Assembly: GCA_017557085.1 (NCBI GenBank)
Contig: JAFZAR010000372.1
Location: 1 to 13,249, forward strand
Origin: Verrucomicrobiota bacterium
GTDB lineage: Bacteria; Verrucomicrobiota; Verrucomicrobiia; Limisphaerales; UBA1412
DNA length: 13,249 nucleotides
Direction: 5' to 3'
Below are positions 1-6,812 of this stretch, piece by piece (positions within the stretch are counted from its first letter, which is position 1; each line of letters starts with the position of its first letter). The notes under the pieces were generated by a model. That model was not told the DNA's origin. It did not search any database and was given only the letters and a program-made list of their open reading frames with translations. The translations under genes and the position numbers were made by a program.

Positions 1-2
1 GT

Positions 3-1055
3 TCAGGCTTTTGCATGGTGTCGGTAAGCCAAATAGAAGAAGACCCCGAACGCGCTCCAGCAGAGGAATCCGGCGTAGGCGATCAGGGACAGAGCCAGCG
101 CTTTGGCCGGAGCGATGGCCAGCATGGGGGCTCCCAGCATGATGACGTAGAGATTCTCACGCACGCCCAGCCCGCTGGGGGTGATGGGCAGGGAGGAGAT
201 GCAGATGATCATCGGCACGATCACAGCCAGCTGGATGGAGGTGATGTTCAGTCCCAAGTCTCTGGCGATAATGTAGAACTGAAGAACGCAAAATCCATTC
301 AGCAGCATGGAAAGAAGGAAAACTTTTGTGATGACCCGGAATTGACGCGCTGTCTTTTTGCAGGCTTCCAGGGCGCGCTGCAGGTGTGTCAGCCGCGGGT
401 ATCGGGTCAGCAGGCTCGACAACAGATGACCGTGACCGGCAAACAGGATCAGAATCAGACAGACGGCGAACATCCCCAGTGTGAACAAGGTCAGCATGGT
501 GAGCCGTTTATTGACCAGCAGCAGGTGATAGTTCGGTATCATGAAGATCACGGTGAACAGCAGCATGGAAAACAAGCCTAGCAGACGGTCGGCGAAAACG
601 GTCGTCACGGCTTCGGTCTTGCTTTTTTCGGTTTCATGGGTGCCGTAATAGGCTTTCAGCAGGTCGCCTCCGGTGCTGCCCAGCAGAAAGCTGTTGAAGA
701 ACTGGCCGATCATGGTGATCTGGAACGTGCGTCGGAAGGCAACATAGATCCCCTGGGCTTCCAGCAAGATATGCCAGCGCCAGGCACCCAGCAGGACGGT
801 GGCTCCTACACTCAGCAGGGAAAGAAAGAAGGAGAGCGGACGGATCAGAGTGATGATTTCCCAGAGGGCTTTGGGGCCGTGCTGCCAGGCGATGCTCCAT
901 TGCTCGGAGCGGCTCAGCTGTGACCAGTCCAAACCCAGCCGCGGGGCGACCAGGCTCCCCTGTTCCATGAATATAACGTGAAAGATCCAGACCAGCAGCA
1001 GGATACTGATAAAAACTCGTCCAAACTGGGCGGCGATGGACCGAAGTTTTTTCAC
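3..1055 (-). CDS. LPG_synthase_TM / UPF0104 flippase-like integral membrane protein
   Basis: This is a complete 350-residue polytopic membrane protein. Family-type motifs are visible: GSTGGD at residues 126-131, ADR at 155-157, and PITPSGLGVRE at 290-300. They match the transmembrane domain shared by lysylphosphatidylglycerol synthases and the UPF0104 flippase-like proteins (COG0392). The soluble C-terminal aminoacyl-transferase domain of MprF is absent, so it is not an aminoacyl-lipid synthase; the stand-alone domain is usually taken to move lipids or lipid-linked intermediates, which is inference here. Hydrophobic segments lie near residues 13-30, 74-92, 112-127, 155-175, 187-206, 243-264, 275-290, 300-315 and 318-343. 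The start is GTG at 1055-1053, preceded by GGGAG with 4 bases between, one of the few clear Shine-Dalgarno sites in the window. The start overlaps the TGA of the upstream isomerase-like gene (GTGA, 4 bases), so translation is probably coupled. Confidence 0.85.
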   Translation of the reverse strand: MKKLRSIAAQFGRVFISILLLVWIFHVIFMEQGSLVAPRLGLDWSQLSRSEQWSIAWQHGPKALWEIITLIRPLSFFLSLLSVGATVLLGAWRWHILLEAQGIYVAFRRTFQITMIGQFFNSFLLGSTGGDLLKAYYGTHETEKSKTEAVTTVFADRLLGLFSMLLFTVIFMIPNYHLLLVNKRLTMLTLFTLGMFAVCLILILFAGHGHLLSSLLTRYPRLTHLQRALEACKKTARQFRVITKVFLLSMLLNGFCVLQFYIIARDLGLNITSIQLAVIVPMIICISSLPITPSGLGVRENLYVIMLGAPMLAIAPAKALALSLIAYAGFLCWSAFGVFFYLAYRHHAKA

Positions 1056-1966
1056 TCGTCTCCCAAGATACTCTTGATATGAGCCAGACCGGCGCGGATG
1101 TTTTCGGCTTTGACAGCCGGATTCATCTCCAGGACTTTGAGATGGGTCGGTTTGAAGAGCGGTTTGAGCAGTTCAAAGTCTATATTTCCTTCTCCCGGAG
1201 GGCAGTGGTCACCCACGGGATAGACGCAGTCGTGGATGTGCGAGCCGTACATCCGGCCCAGCATGTTGTCGATTTGGAAGAAGTGATTGATAAAGCCGTA
1301 ATTTTCTTTGATTTGCGCGTGGCCGGTGTCATGCCAGTAAACGACTTCCGGCTGGGGAAAACGATCGAACAGTGTCATAAAATCCGCGTCCAGAGGCAGT
1401 TCATTCAGACCTTCACGGTTTTCGATGCCGATCTTCACGCCCAGCCGCTTGGCTTCGGGGATCAGCTGTTCCAGTGCCTGACAGGAGCGTTCAAACCATT
1501 CCTCCTTAGCCAGTTCCAGATACTCGCTGACTTCCATTACCATGCGTTCATACCGGGGTGTGTTCTGCATCCGGGCGTTGACCAGCGGCAGCAGACGGGT
1601 GCTGTAATCATGGATGCGGATGGAGCCGAAATGGGTCACCATCAGCGGGGCTCCCACACGCGCGGCAAATTCCAGAGTCTTTTTGGTTTGGTTGATGGCG
1701 CGCTCATGCTCGCGCGGATCATCGGAGCTGAATTGGAAGACATTCGGCGCGGAGTGCTCCACTCCCACCGGCAGCGGGCAGAAATTATGCACACTGCTGA
1801 TCTTGACGACACCGTTCTTGATCGCGTCAAAGATGCCTTCTAACAGACTGATACGGGTATTATGCCCCAGTTCGGCATATTCAAAACCCAAGGAGCGCAC
1901 TTCCTCCAGCATCGCGCGCCCGTCTGTGTAATTTCTCGCGTTCCAACAAGTAGATAATGAGTACAT
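1052..1966 (-). CDS. Sugar phosphate isomerase/epimerase-like TIM-barrel protein (xylose isomerase-like, AP endonuclease 2 fold)
   Basis: A 304-residue soluble protein of the PF01261-type TIM barrel. Candidate metal and catalytic residues sit where the family has them: Glu182 in IGIEN, Asp213 and His216 in WHDTGHA, His243 and His245 in GSHIHDC, and Glu280 in VLEMNP. Members isomerise or epimerise sugars, sugar phosphates or inositols. The exact substrate cannot be read from sequence. An endonuclease IV role is less likely because neighbouring genes show no repair context and the motif set is of the sugar-isomerase type. I chose ATG at 1966 rather than the in-frame TTG at 2023: the TTG falls exactly in a predicted -35 box, and the predicted transcript begins near 1988. 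The gene leads a two-gene unit with the membrane flippase-like gene downstream (4-base overlap). Confidence 0.85.
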   Translation of the reverse strand: MYSLSTCWNARNYTDGRAMLEEVRSLGFEYAELGHNTRISLLEGIFDAIKNGVVKISSVHNFCPLPVGVEHSAPNVFQFSSDDPREHERAINQTKKTLEFAARVGAPLMVTHFGSIRIHDYSTRLLPLVNARMQNTPRYERMVMEVSEYLELAKEEWFERSCQALEQLIPEAKRLGVKIGIENREGLNELPLDADFMTLFDRFPQPEVVYWHDTGHAQIKENYGFINHFFQIDNMLGRMYGSHIHDCVYPVGDHCPPGEGNIDFELLKPLFKPTHLKVLEMNPAVKAENIRAGLAHIKSILGDE

Positions 1967-1994
1967 ACTGCGATCTTTATCCCCGCTGTCGGGC

Positions 1995-2023
1995 ATTATC
2001 CACATTTTGGAGGATAAATGCAA
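1995..2023 (-). promoter_or_regulatory. Sigma70-type promoter for the isomerase/flippase pair
   Basis: On the minus strand, TTGCAT (2023-2018) and GATAAT (2000-1995) are separated by 17 bases. The -10 matches the consensus at 5 of 6 positions; the -35 is weaker. Transcription would begin near 1988, giving a leader of about 22 nt before the ATG at 1966. This rules against the longer in-frame TTG start. Seen by eye only. Confidence 0.5.
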
Positions 2024-2058
2024 TCCCGGCTTTTCGCTTTACGGCATAAGAAGAGGAT

Positions 2059-2088
2059 TTGCAATGTAAAAAAGGTCTTTGCTATAGT
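2059..2088 (+). promoter_or_regulatory. Sigma70-type promoter for tatD with extended -10
   Basis: TTGCAA (2059-2064) and TATAGT (2083-2088) are spaced by 18 bases, and the -10 is preceded by TGC (2080-2082), an extended -10 element. Transcription would start near 2095, at the very base of the hairpin at 2096-2109. The region 1967-2118 is therefore a compact divergent promoter region. Confidence 0.5.
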
Positions 2089-2095
2089 TGTCCAT

Positions 2096-2118
2096 CCCGC
2101 GGCGGCGGGTTCTTTTTT
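2096..2118 (+). promoter_or_regulatory. GC hairpin and T-run abutting the tatD start codon
   Basis: A perfect 5-bp stem, CCCGC (2096-2100) with GCGGG (2105-2109) and loop GGCG, is followed by TTCTTTTTT (2110-2118) and immediately by the ATG at 2119. The layout resembles a small intrinsic terminator or attenuator, but there is no upstream plus-strand gene to terminate. It may instead be a 5'-end stabilising hairpin followed by a U-rich ribosome-entry stretch. No Shine-Dalgarno is present. Confidence 0.5.
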
Positions 2119-2937
2119 ATGGAATGGATAGATACACACTCTCATTTATATTCAACAGAATTTGAAGGACATGTCTCAGAACTGGTCGAGCGGGCGCGGG
2201 CGGCCTCGGTCAACCGGATCATCACTCTGGGCGTGACGGGCGAGACCAACCGGCTCAGTCTGATTCATGCTGAGACGTATGACTGTGTGTACGCGGCCGT
2301 GGGGTGGCAGCCGCAGGATCTGGATACTCTGGGCGATGCCATGGAACTCTCTCCGGCGCAGGTGGAAGAACTGCGTACCCAGGCACAGCATCCCAAAACG
2401 GTGGCCATCGGCGAGATCGGTCTGGATTATTTTCGCCTGCCGCGCGTCGAGACCGATGAAGTCCGCAAGATCAAGGAACGCCAGCGCCGGGTCTTCCTTC
2501 AGCATCTGGAACTGGCGGCCGAGCTGGGACTGCCCTGCTGCATCCACCAGCGCGGCGAGGGAACTTTTCAGGACTGTGTGGAACTGATGAAGCCGTATGT
2601 CGGCCGGATCAAAGCGGTGTTCCATTGTTTTGTGGGGAGCGTGGCCGAGGCTCAGACCTATTTCGATATGGGATGCCTGGTCAGTCTGACCGGGATCGTT
2701 ACTTTCAAGAAAGCCGAGGAACTGCGCGAGACTGTCCGCTGTCTGCCGGCGGATAAGCTGATGGTGGAGACCGATTGTCCTTTCCTGGCACCGGAACCGC
2801 ATTTCCGTCAGCTGTGTGAACCGGCTTATGTCGTCCACACCGGCAACCGTGTGGCCGGGATCCTGGGCCTGAAGCCGGAGGAATTCGCCGACCTGACGAC
2901 CCAGACCGCCCGCAAGTTTTTCCACAAACTGAAATGA
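2119..2937 (+). CDS. tatD: TatD-family metal-dependent hydrolase / deoxyribonuclease
   Basis: A 272-residue protein of the amidohydrolase-like TatD DNase family, cytoplasmic, with expected 3'-5' DNA exonuclease or phosphodiesterase activity. Metal-site motifs are in order: DTHSH with His7 and His9, Glu99 in AIGEIGLDYF, His143 in CCIHQRGE, His169 in VFHCF, and Asp219 in VETDCPFLAPEPH. Length fits the family (about 255-275 residues). The ATG at 2119 starts the protein two residues before the universal first strand. An in-frame TTG at 2059 is the predicted -35 box and is rejected. One oddity is that the motif usually written G.HP(H) is GWQPQ at residues 62-66. The gene could be one of several TatD paralogues, so the symbol denotes the family. 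It stands alone, convergent with the operon on its right. Confidence 0.9.
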   Translation: MEWIDTHSHLYSTEFEGHVSELVERARAASVNRIITLGVTGETNRLSLIHAETYDCVYAAVGWQPQDLDTLGDAMELSPAQVEELRTQAQHPKTVAIGEIGLDYFRLPRVETDEVRKIKERQRRVFLQHLELAAELGLPCCIHQRGEGTFQDCVELMKPYVGRIKAVFHCFVGSVAEAQTYFDMGCLVSLTGIVTFKKAEELRETVRCLPADKLMVETDCPFLAPEPHFRQLCEPAYVVHTGNRVAGILGLKPEEFADLTTQTARKFFHKLK

Positions 2938-2940
2938 TCC

Positions 2941-3030
2941 CCGCAAAGAACCACGGATGGACGCGGAGAGACACGGATATTTTTTTGACAGGATTTACAG
3001 GATCCACAGGTAAGAAAAGAATCCGTGTTG
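2941..3030. repeat. Interspersed-repeat-like palindromic element between convergent genes
   Basis: The gap between tatD and the small membrane gene contains CACGGAT twice 20 bases apart (2952-2958, 2972-2978), then a 9-base tandem ACAGGATTT / ACAGGATCC / ACAGGTAAG (2988-3014), then ATCCGTG (3021-3027), the inverse of CACGGAT. ACACGGAT (2971-2978) and ATCCGTGT (3021-3028) pair perfectly, and the stem extends inward with mismatches through A/T runs. The wording resembles a short intergenic repeat I recall from several PVC and delta-proteobacterial genomes; that is memory, not a search. It may also end transcription from both sides. No gene is supported in 2938-3053. Confidence 0.6.
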
Positions 3031-3053
3031 CGGTGTTTCTGCGGATCAGTTGT

Positions 3054-3464
3054 TTATTCCGGGAGGTCGGGCATATAGATTGTGAAGAGGATGACAGCTA
3101 CGAAGGAGGTCAGGAGGTACAGGATATTCAGGGCGATGTTGTGATTATAGGATTTTATACATTTACCAGTCAGCAGGTAAATCGCTTCCAGCACTGTCAT
3201 GATCAAAGCCAGATAGATCGGGTTTTCAAACATGTTGCTCAATGAACCTCTGCCGGTAATCAGCCCCCAAAGTGTCAGGTAAGGCAGACAGCAGCTGATG
3301 AAAACGAACATGAGTCTCCATCTATCAACTCTCTTGAAGATGAAATAAAAAATCAAATTCAAGAGAGCCGATGCTATGAGTATGACTGCCCAATATATCA
3401 GGGAAAGAATCATTATGATCGCAACAAATGTCATAATGACCGCAATTAATGCTACAATACCCAT
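3054..3464 (-). CDS. Small multi-pass membrane protein of unknown function
   Basis: I do not recognise this 136-residue protein. It is almost entirely hydrophobic, with segments near residues 3-22, 24-44, 50-71, 83-99 and 109-130, split by basic stretches (KRVDRWR at 44-50) and a short polar loop (TGRGSLSNMFEN around 70-81). There is no signal peptide distinct from the first membrane segment and no catalytic motif I can name. The ATG at 3464 lies 19 bases after the stop of the acyltransferase gene on the same strand, so it is probably the last cistron of that operon. Local base use is more AT-rich than its neighbours, which fits a hydrophobic, fast-evolving or acquired gene. The long plus-strand reading frames across it have no family features. 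Existence as a gene is likely; function is unknown. Confidence 0.65.
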   Translation of the reverse strand: MGIVALIAVIMTFVAIIMILSLIYWAVILIASALLNLIFYFIFKRVDRWRLMFVFISCCLPYLTLWGLITGRGSLSNMFENPIYLALIMTVLEAIYLLTGKCIKSYNHNIALNILYLLTSFVAVILFTIYMPDLPE

Positions 3465-3483
3465 AGCTTCTGTGAAGACAAGT

Positions 3484-4593
3484 TTATACCTTCAGGAAGA
3501 TCTTCTTCTTGTAGAAGAAGTAGAGGATCAGCCAGCAGGTGAGGATGTAGAAGGTCAGGGAGACCAGCTTGTTCCAATCGCCGTCGAACTGTTTGATAAT
3601 GCCGCCGAAGAAGAATTTATTGGCTCTGGAGCAGTCAATGAAACGGGGCAGCATGTAGATGGTAATGGAGTTCATACCGATGACCTGGAAGAAGAATGCC
3701 CAGCGGCGCCAGCCTTTCACGTCAATGATGTAGTAGAAGATGGAGAACCAGATGAGGGAGTAGCCCGCCACGGCGCAGACAAAGGAGCTGGTCCAGAGCT
3801 TCTTGTTGATGGGGAAGACAAAGCTCCACAGCCATCCGATCAGCGCCAGTGCCACACCGGCCAGGAAAAGATAGAGAGCTTTCTTGTTGCCGGAGGCTTC
3901 CGCGGAGCGGATCCATTGTCCCGTGAACATACCCAGCATGGCGGTGCCGATGGCCGGGATGGTGCTGAACAAGCCTTCCGGGTCGAAGAAGTTGTTTTCA
4001 TAGAGACGGCCGGGCAGAAGGACACGGTCAATGGTGCCGACCAGATTGTTCTCGTAGGAGAAGGGATCGGAGCCACCCGGTATGAGCCACATGGCCAGCC
4101 AATAGCCGATCAGGATGACCGCGGCGATCACGGCCAGGATGGAAGTCTTGCGGATGCTGGTGAAGAGCAGCGCGGCGAACATCCAGGCCAGACCGATGCG
4201 CGCCAGCACACTGGCACAGCGCAGATTAGCGAAATCGAACTGAAGGATACCATTGCAGACCAGTCCCAGCAGTACCAGCAGGAAACCGCGGCGGACGATC
4301 TTCAGGTGGATCTGCGCGGTAGTCCTGCCCTGAGCCAGCTGTTTGGCCAGCGAGAACGGGAAGGAGATACCGGCAATGAAAAGAAAGAGCGGGAAGATGG
4401 TGTCGTGCTGACGGAGACCGTTCCATTCGACGTGGGTCATTTGATTGGCGATCCACTCGGTGAGACCGCATTGGGGAAGCAGTGCGCACAGGGCAACGAC
4501 CCATGAGGCAAAGCCCATGATACAAAGCATATCGGCGCCGCGCAGGGCATCCAGTGACATCAGACGTGCTTGTTTTTTAGGTTCTTCACTCAT
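3484..4593 (-). CDS. DUF5009 / HGSNAT-like membrane acyltransferase
   Basis: A 369-residue polytopic protein of the COG4299 type (DUF5009, related to human heparan-alpha-glucosaminide N-acetyltransferase). Diagnostic features are SLDALRGADM at residues 13-22, then HVEWNGLRQHDTIFPLFLFI around 54-73. The latter corresponds to the HGSNAT segment that carries its catalytic His, here His54. SVLARIGLAW and an AIGTAMLGMFTGQW stretch follow, with about ten membrane segments in all. HGSNAT moves acetyl groups from cytosolic acetyl-CoA across a membrane to a terminal glucosamine; the bacterial substrate is not known. The ATG at 4593 follows an A/T-rich leader without a clear Shine-Dalgarno. It lies 25 bases after the beta-helix gene and 19 before the small membrane gene, so co-transcription is likely. 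A role in modifying a breakdown product or envelope glycan is inference. Confidence 0.85.
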   Translation of the reverse strand: MSEEPKKQARLMSLDALRGADMLCIMGFASWVVALCALLPQCGLTEWIANQMTHVEWNGLRQHDTIFPLFLFIAGISFPFSLAKQLAQGRTTAQIHLKIVRRGFLLVLLGLVCNGILQFDFANLRCASVLARIGLAWMFAALLFTSIRKTSILAVIAAVILIGYWLAMWLIPGGSDPFSYENNLVGTIDRVLLPGRLYENNFFDPEGLFSTIPAIGTAMLGMFTGQWIRSAEASGNKKALYLFLAGVALALIGWLWSFVFPINKKLWTSSFVCAVAGYSLIWFSIFYYIIDVKGWRRWAFFFQVIGMNSITIYMLPRFIDCSRANKFFFGGIIKQFDGDWNKLVSLTFYILTCWLILYFFYKKKIFLKV

Positions 4594-4618
4594 AATTTAT
4601 AAATCTTTTTAGTTTTGT

Positions 4619-6682
4619 TTATTCTGTGGGTTTCTTTCTGCGCGGGCCTATCTGGTCCAGCGGCAGGGCTTTGAAGCCGGTTTTGAAAGCGGGCGAATCG
4701 GCTTTGAGGTTGAAGTTCCCGTGTTCCGCGTCCACGAAACCGGGATCCTGATCCACAAAGTTGTCCACCCAGGTGACATCCTCATCCTTGGCGTGCCAGC
4801 CGACATTTTTCCACTGACCGCCAAAAGAGATATTGTTTTTGATCAAAATATTTTCCGGCGGCACACCGTTGGTCTGGGAAAGATATTTCTCCACGTTGTA
4901 GATCTCCGGATAGCGTTTTTCATAGACATCACGGGGAACCGCCTCCAGACGTTCTTTCAGGGTCACATAAACCTGATTATACCAGACGGGGGATTTATCC
5001 AGACCGCGTCCATCCAGAGCGATGGAAGGCGTGCAGTCCACAAAGACATTGTTCTGCACTACGAAGTCGCGTCCGCCGCCCATGAACACGGCGCGCTGGA
5101 CTTTGTGGAACAGATTACCGTACATATAAGTGCCGCTGAGACTGTCATCATTGTAGATGCCCATGCTGCCCATGCCGACACCGCCGGTGTGGTGGATGTA
5201 GTTGAACTGGATCTTGTTTCCGCGCATGGTGTAGTCGCGTCCGGCATAGATAGCGCCGACATCGCCGGTCTCCAGGGCGACATGGTGGATCTCGTTGAAT
5301 TCAATGGTGTGATCATTGCCGCCGTAGAGAATGGCGCAGTGAGGATGATCGAAAATGAGATTGTGACGCGCCTGGATGCCGACACCGCTTATCGAAATGG
5401 CCGGCACATAGCAGCGGGACCAGCGTCCCTGTTTTTGAAAGACGCAGTCCTGAACGATGTGGCCGCAGGGCTTGAGAGTCTGGCGGTCGCCGCCGCTGAG
5501 AGTGACCCCGGAATCGCCCGTATTGGCAAAGTCACAGTTGATGACCATGCAGCCGCTGCCGTTCGAGACAGAGAGCGCCTGTGAGCCGATGTTGATGAAG
5601 CGGCAGTTTTTGACCAGGACAGAAGTGCCGTTCTCCACATGGAGTGCCTCACCGCGGCAGGCCGTGAAGGTAATGTTCTCGAAAGTGAGGAAAGAGGCAT
5701 CTTTGGAACGGATGAAAGGAGTTTCCAGACCAGAGACGAAAGCTTCCTTGGTCGGTTTGCCGTCTTCGGGAGGATAGAAGTAGAGGATGCCTTTGACGGT
5801 GTCCACATAGTATTCTCCGGGCTGATCCAGCTCTTCCAGAATGTTGACGTAATAGACGCGCTGGCCTTTGCGGAAACCGTAGTTGACCCCGGCGGTCTTG
5901 ATCCATTTTTTCTCAGGATCGATGCTCAGGATCTTTTCGTAGGAGTTGGCCCAGTCCCACGCCCAGTAGCCGTGAGCCCAGATGTCGTTGCCTTCGGTGA
6001 ACTGCCATTTGCCGGGACGGTCGCCTTCATAGAAATAACCGTTTTCCAATGGGCCCAGATCGCCGCCGTGCCCATCCTTTTGAGCGCCTTCGGGATAACC
6101 GGCGATGTGAGAGAATTCGCCCTTGTTCGGCCACTGTGCCAGAGTCATCGGCTGGCCGTCATAGAACAGCTCACAGTGAGCGGGAACACATGGCCGGGCA
6201 AACCCGCGGGAACGAAGCTGGCCGAAGTTGGTCATGCCTAATGCCTTGAGATCCGCTGTCCAGATCTTGCCCTGAGTTTCCGCCGGCAGACGTTTCTGGA
6301 TGTCGGCATCATTCAGCGGAGCAAAATCGGTGACGGTGCGGCCGCCGATGAAGCGAGCCGGTTCAGACTCGGAAGCCGAGCGATAGATGATCCGGCGGTT
6401 CAGACGGCCATTGTCGCCGTATTCAAAATCGGTGGTCTGATCCATGTAGTAATCGCCCGGAAGCAGGTTGACGATAGCGCCGCCTTCCGGGGGCATCTTT
6501 TTCTGCTTCTGGATATTGCGCAGGATATCCCGCGCGGCGGAGAGAGTGGCCAGCGGTTTTTCTTTCGTACCGGGATTATTGTCATCGCCGCCTTTATCCG
6601 CCGGAGCGACAAAGATTTCCATGCCCGCGCCGTGGACGGAGACGGCCGCGATGAAAAGGAGAGCTAATAAGATTTTCTTCAT
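4619..6682 (-). CDS. Secreted right-handed parallel beta-helix protein, GH141-like candidate glycan enzyme
   Basis: A 687-residue exported protein. Residues 1-19 form a signal peptide (basic MKK, hydrophobic core, cleavage near VHG-AG). The mature N-terminus begins IFVAPADKGGDDNNPGT, the usual opening of DUF1565-type beta-helices. An inserted beta-rich domain carries ELFYDGQPMTLAQWPN (171-186), and the beta-helix coils run from about 320 to 560, with ETGDVGAIYAGRDYT (471-485), GIYNDDSLSG (508-517) and MGGGRDF (534-540). A C-terminal DPGFVD...SPAF...GF segment (646-670) ends in QIGPRR. These motifs recall proteins classed near GH141 (alpha-L-fucosidase and xylanase activities are known there). 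The assignment is from memory, and a lyase or glycosidase of another family is possible. It heads the operon with the acyltransferase and small membrane gene. The start at 6682 is fixed by the signal peptide, though no Shine-Dalgarno is visible. Confidence 0.8.
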   Translation of the reverse strand: MKKILLALLFIAAVSVHGAGMEIFVAPADKGGDDNNPGTKEKPLATLSAARDILRNIQKQKKMPPEGGAIVNLLPGDYYMDQTTDFEYGDNGRLNRRIIYRSASESEPARFIGGRTVTDFAPLNDADIQKRLPAETQGKIWTADLKALGMTNFGQLRSRGFARPCVPAHCELFYDGQPMTLAQWPNKGEFSHIAGYPEGAQKDGHGGDLGPLENGYFYEGDRPGKWQFTEGNDIWAHGYWAWDWANSYEKILSIDPEKKWIKTAGVNYGFRKGQRVYYVNILEELDQPGEYYVDTVKGILYFYPPEDGKPTKEAFVSGLETPFIRSKDASFLTFENITFTACRGEALHVENGTSVLVKNCRFINIGSQALSVSNGSGCMVINCDFANTGDSGVTLSGGDRQTLKPCGHIVQDCVFQKQGRWSRCYVPAISISGVGIQARHNLIFDHPHCAILYGGNDHTIEFNEIHHVALETGDVGAIYAGRDYTMRGNKIQFNYIHHTGGVGMGSMGIYNDDSLSGTYMYGNLFHKVQRAVFMGGGRDFVVQNNVFVDCTPSIALDGRGLDKSPVWYNQVYVTLKERLEAVPRDVYEKRYPEIYNVEKYLSQTNGVPPENILIKNNISFGGQWKNVGWHAKDEDVTWVDNFVDQDPGFVDAEHGNFNLKADSPAFKTGFKALPLDQIGPRRKKPTE

Positions 6683-6761
6683 ACGATCAACAAAGACACC
6701 AACAACCGCTCAACCCTGACAGAATTAGAGGTATTTTGCAAGTGAAAACAGAGCTGATGCC

Positions 6762-6790
6762 TTGACAATCGTCCCGGAAGCCGTTAGTGT
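6762..6790 (+). promoter_or_regulatory. Sigma70-type promoter for xylB
   Basis: A perfect -35 TTGACA (6762-6767) is followed after 17 bases by TAGTGT (6785-6790), a partial -10. The leader would be about 16 nt. The same TTG is an in-frame start candidate for the xylulokinase and is rejected for that reason. The 130-base divergent region 6683-6812 shows no convincing operator and no clear promoter for the beta-helix operon. Confidence 0.5.
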
Positions 6791-6812
6791 CTTTTCCGAG
6801 AGGTTTTTCTTG

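Noticed and set aside
1967..2023. Longer TTG-started form of the isomerase
   Set aside because: The extra 19 residues are encoded by the predicted promoter, and the TTG is the -35 box.
2059..2118. Longer TTG-started form of tatD
   Set aside because: The extra 20 residues come from the promoter, hairpin and T-run, and they precede the conserved first strand of the family.
2934..3245. 103-codon plus-strand frame after tatD
   Set aside because: Its first part is the translated intergenic repeat (GWTRRDT, LTGFTGSTG) and the rest is antisense to the small membrane gene.
3376..4506. 376-codon plus-strand frame across the acyltransferase
   Set aside because: The translation is an acidic, Gln/Gly-rich string with no family features, opposite a clear membrane protein gene.
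4721..5584. 287-codon plus-strand frame across the beta-helix gene
   Set aside because: It is antisense to an obvious secreted protein, has no recognisable domain, and overlaps it fully.
6762..6812. Longer TTG-started form of xylB
   Set aside because: The TTG is the -35 TTGACA, and the kinase fold starts at the ATG at 6813.
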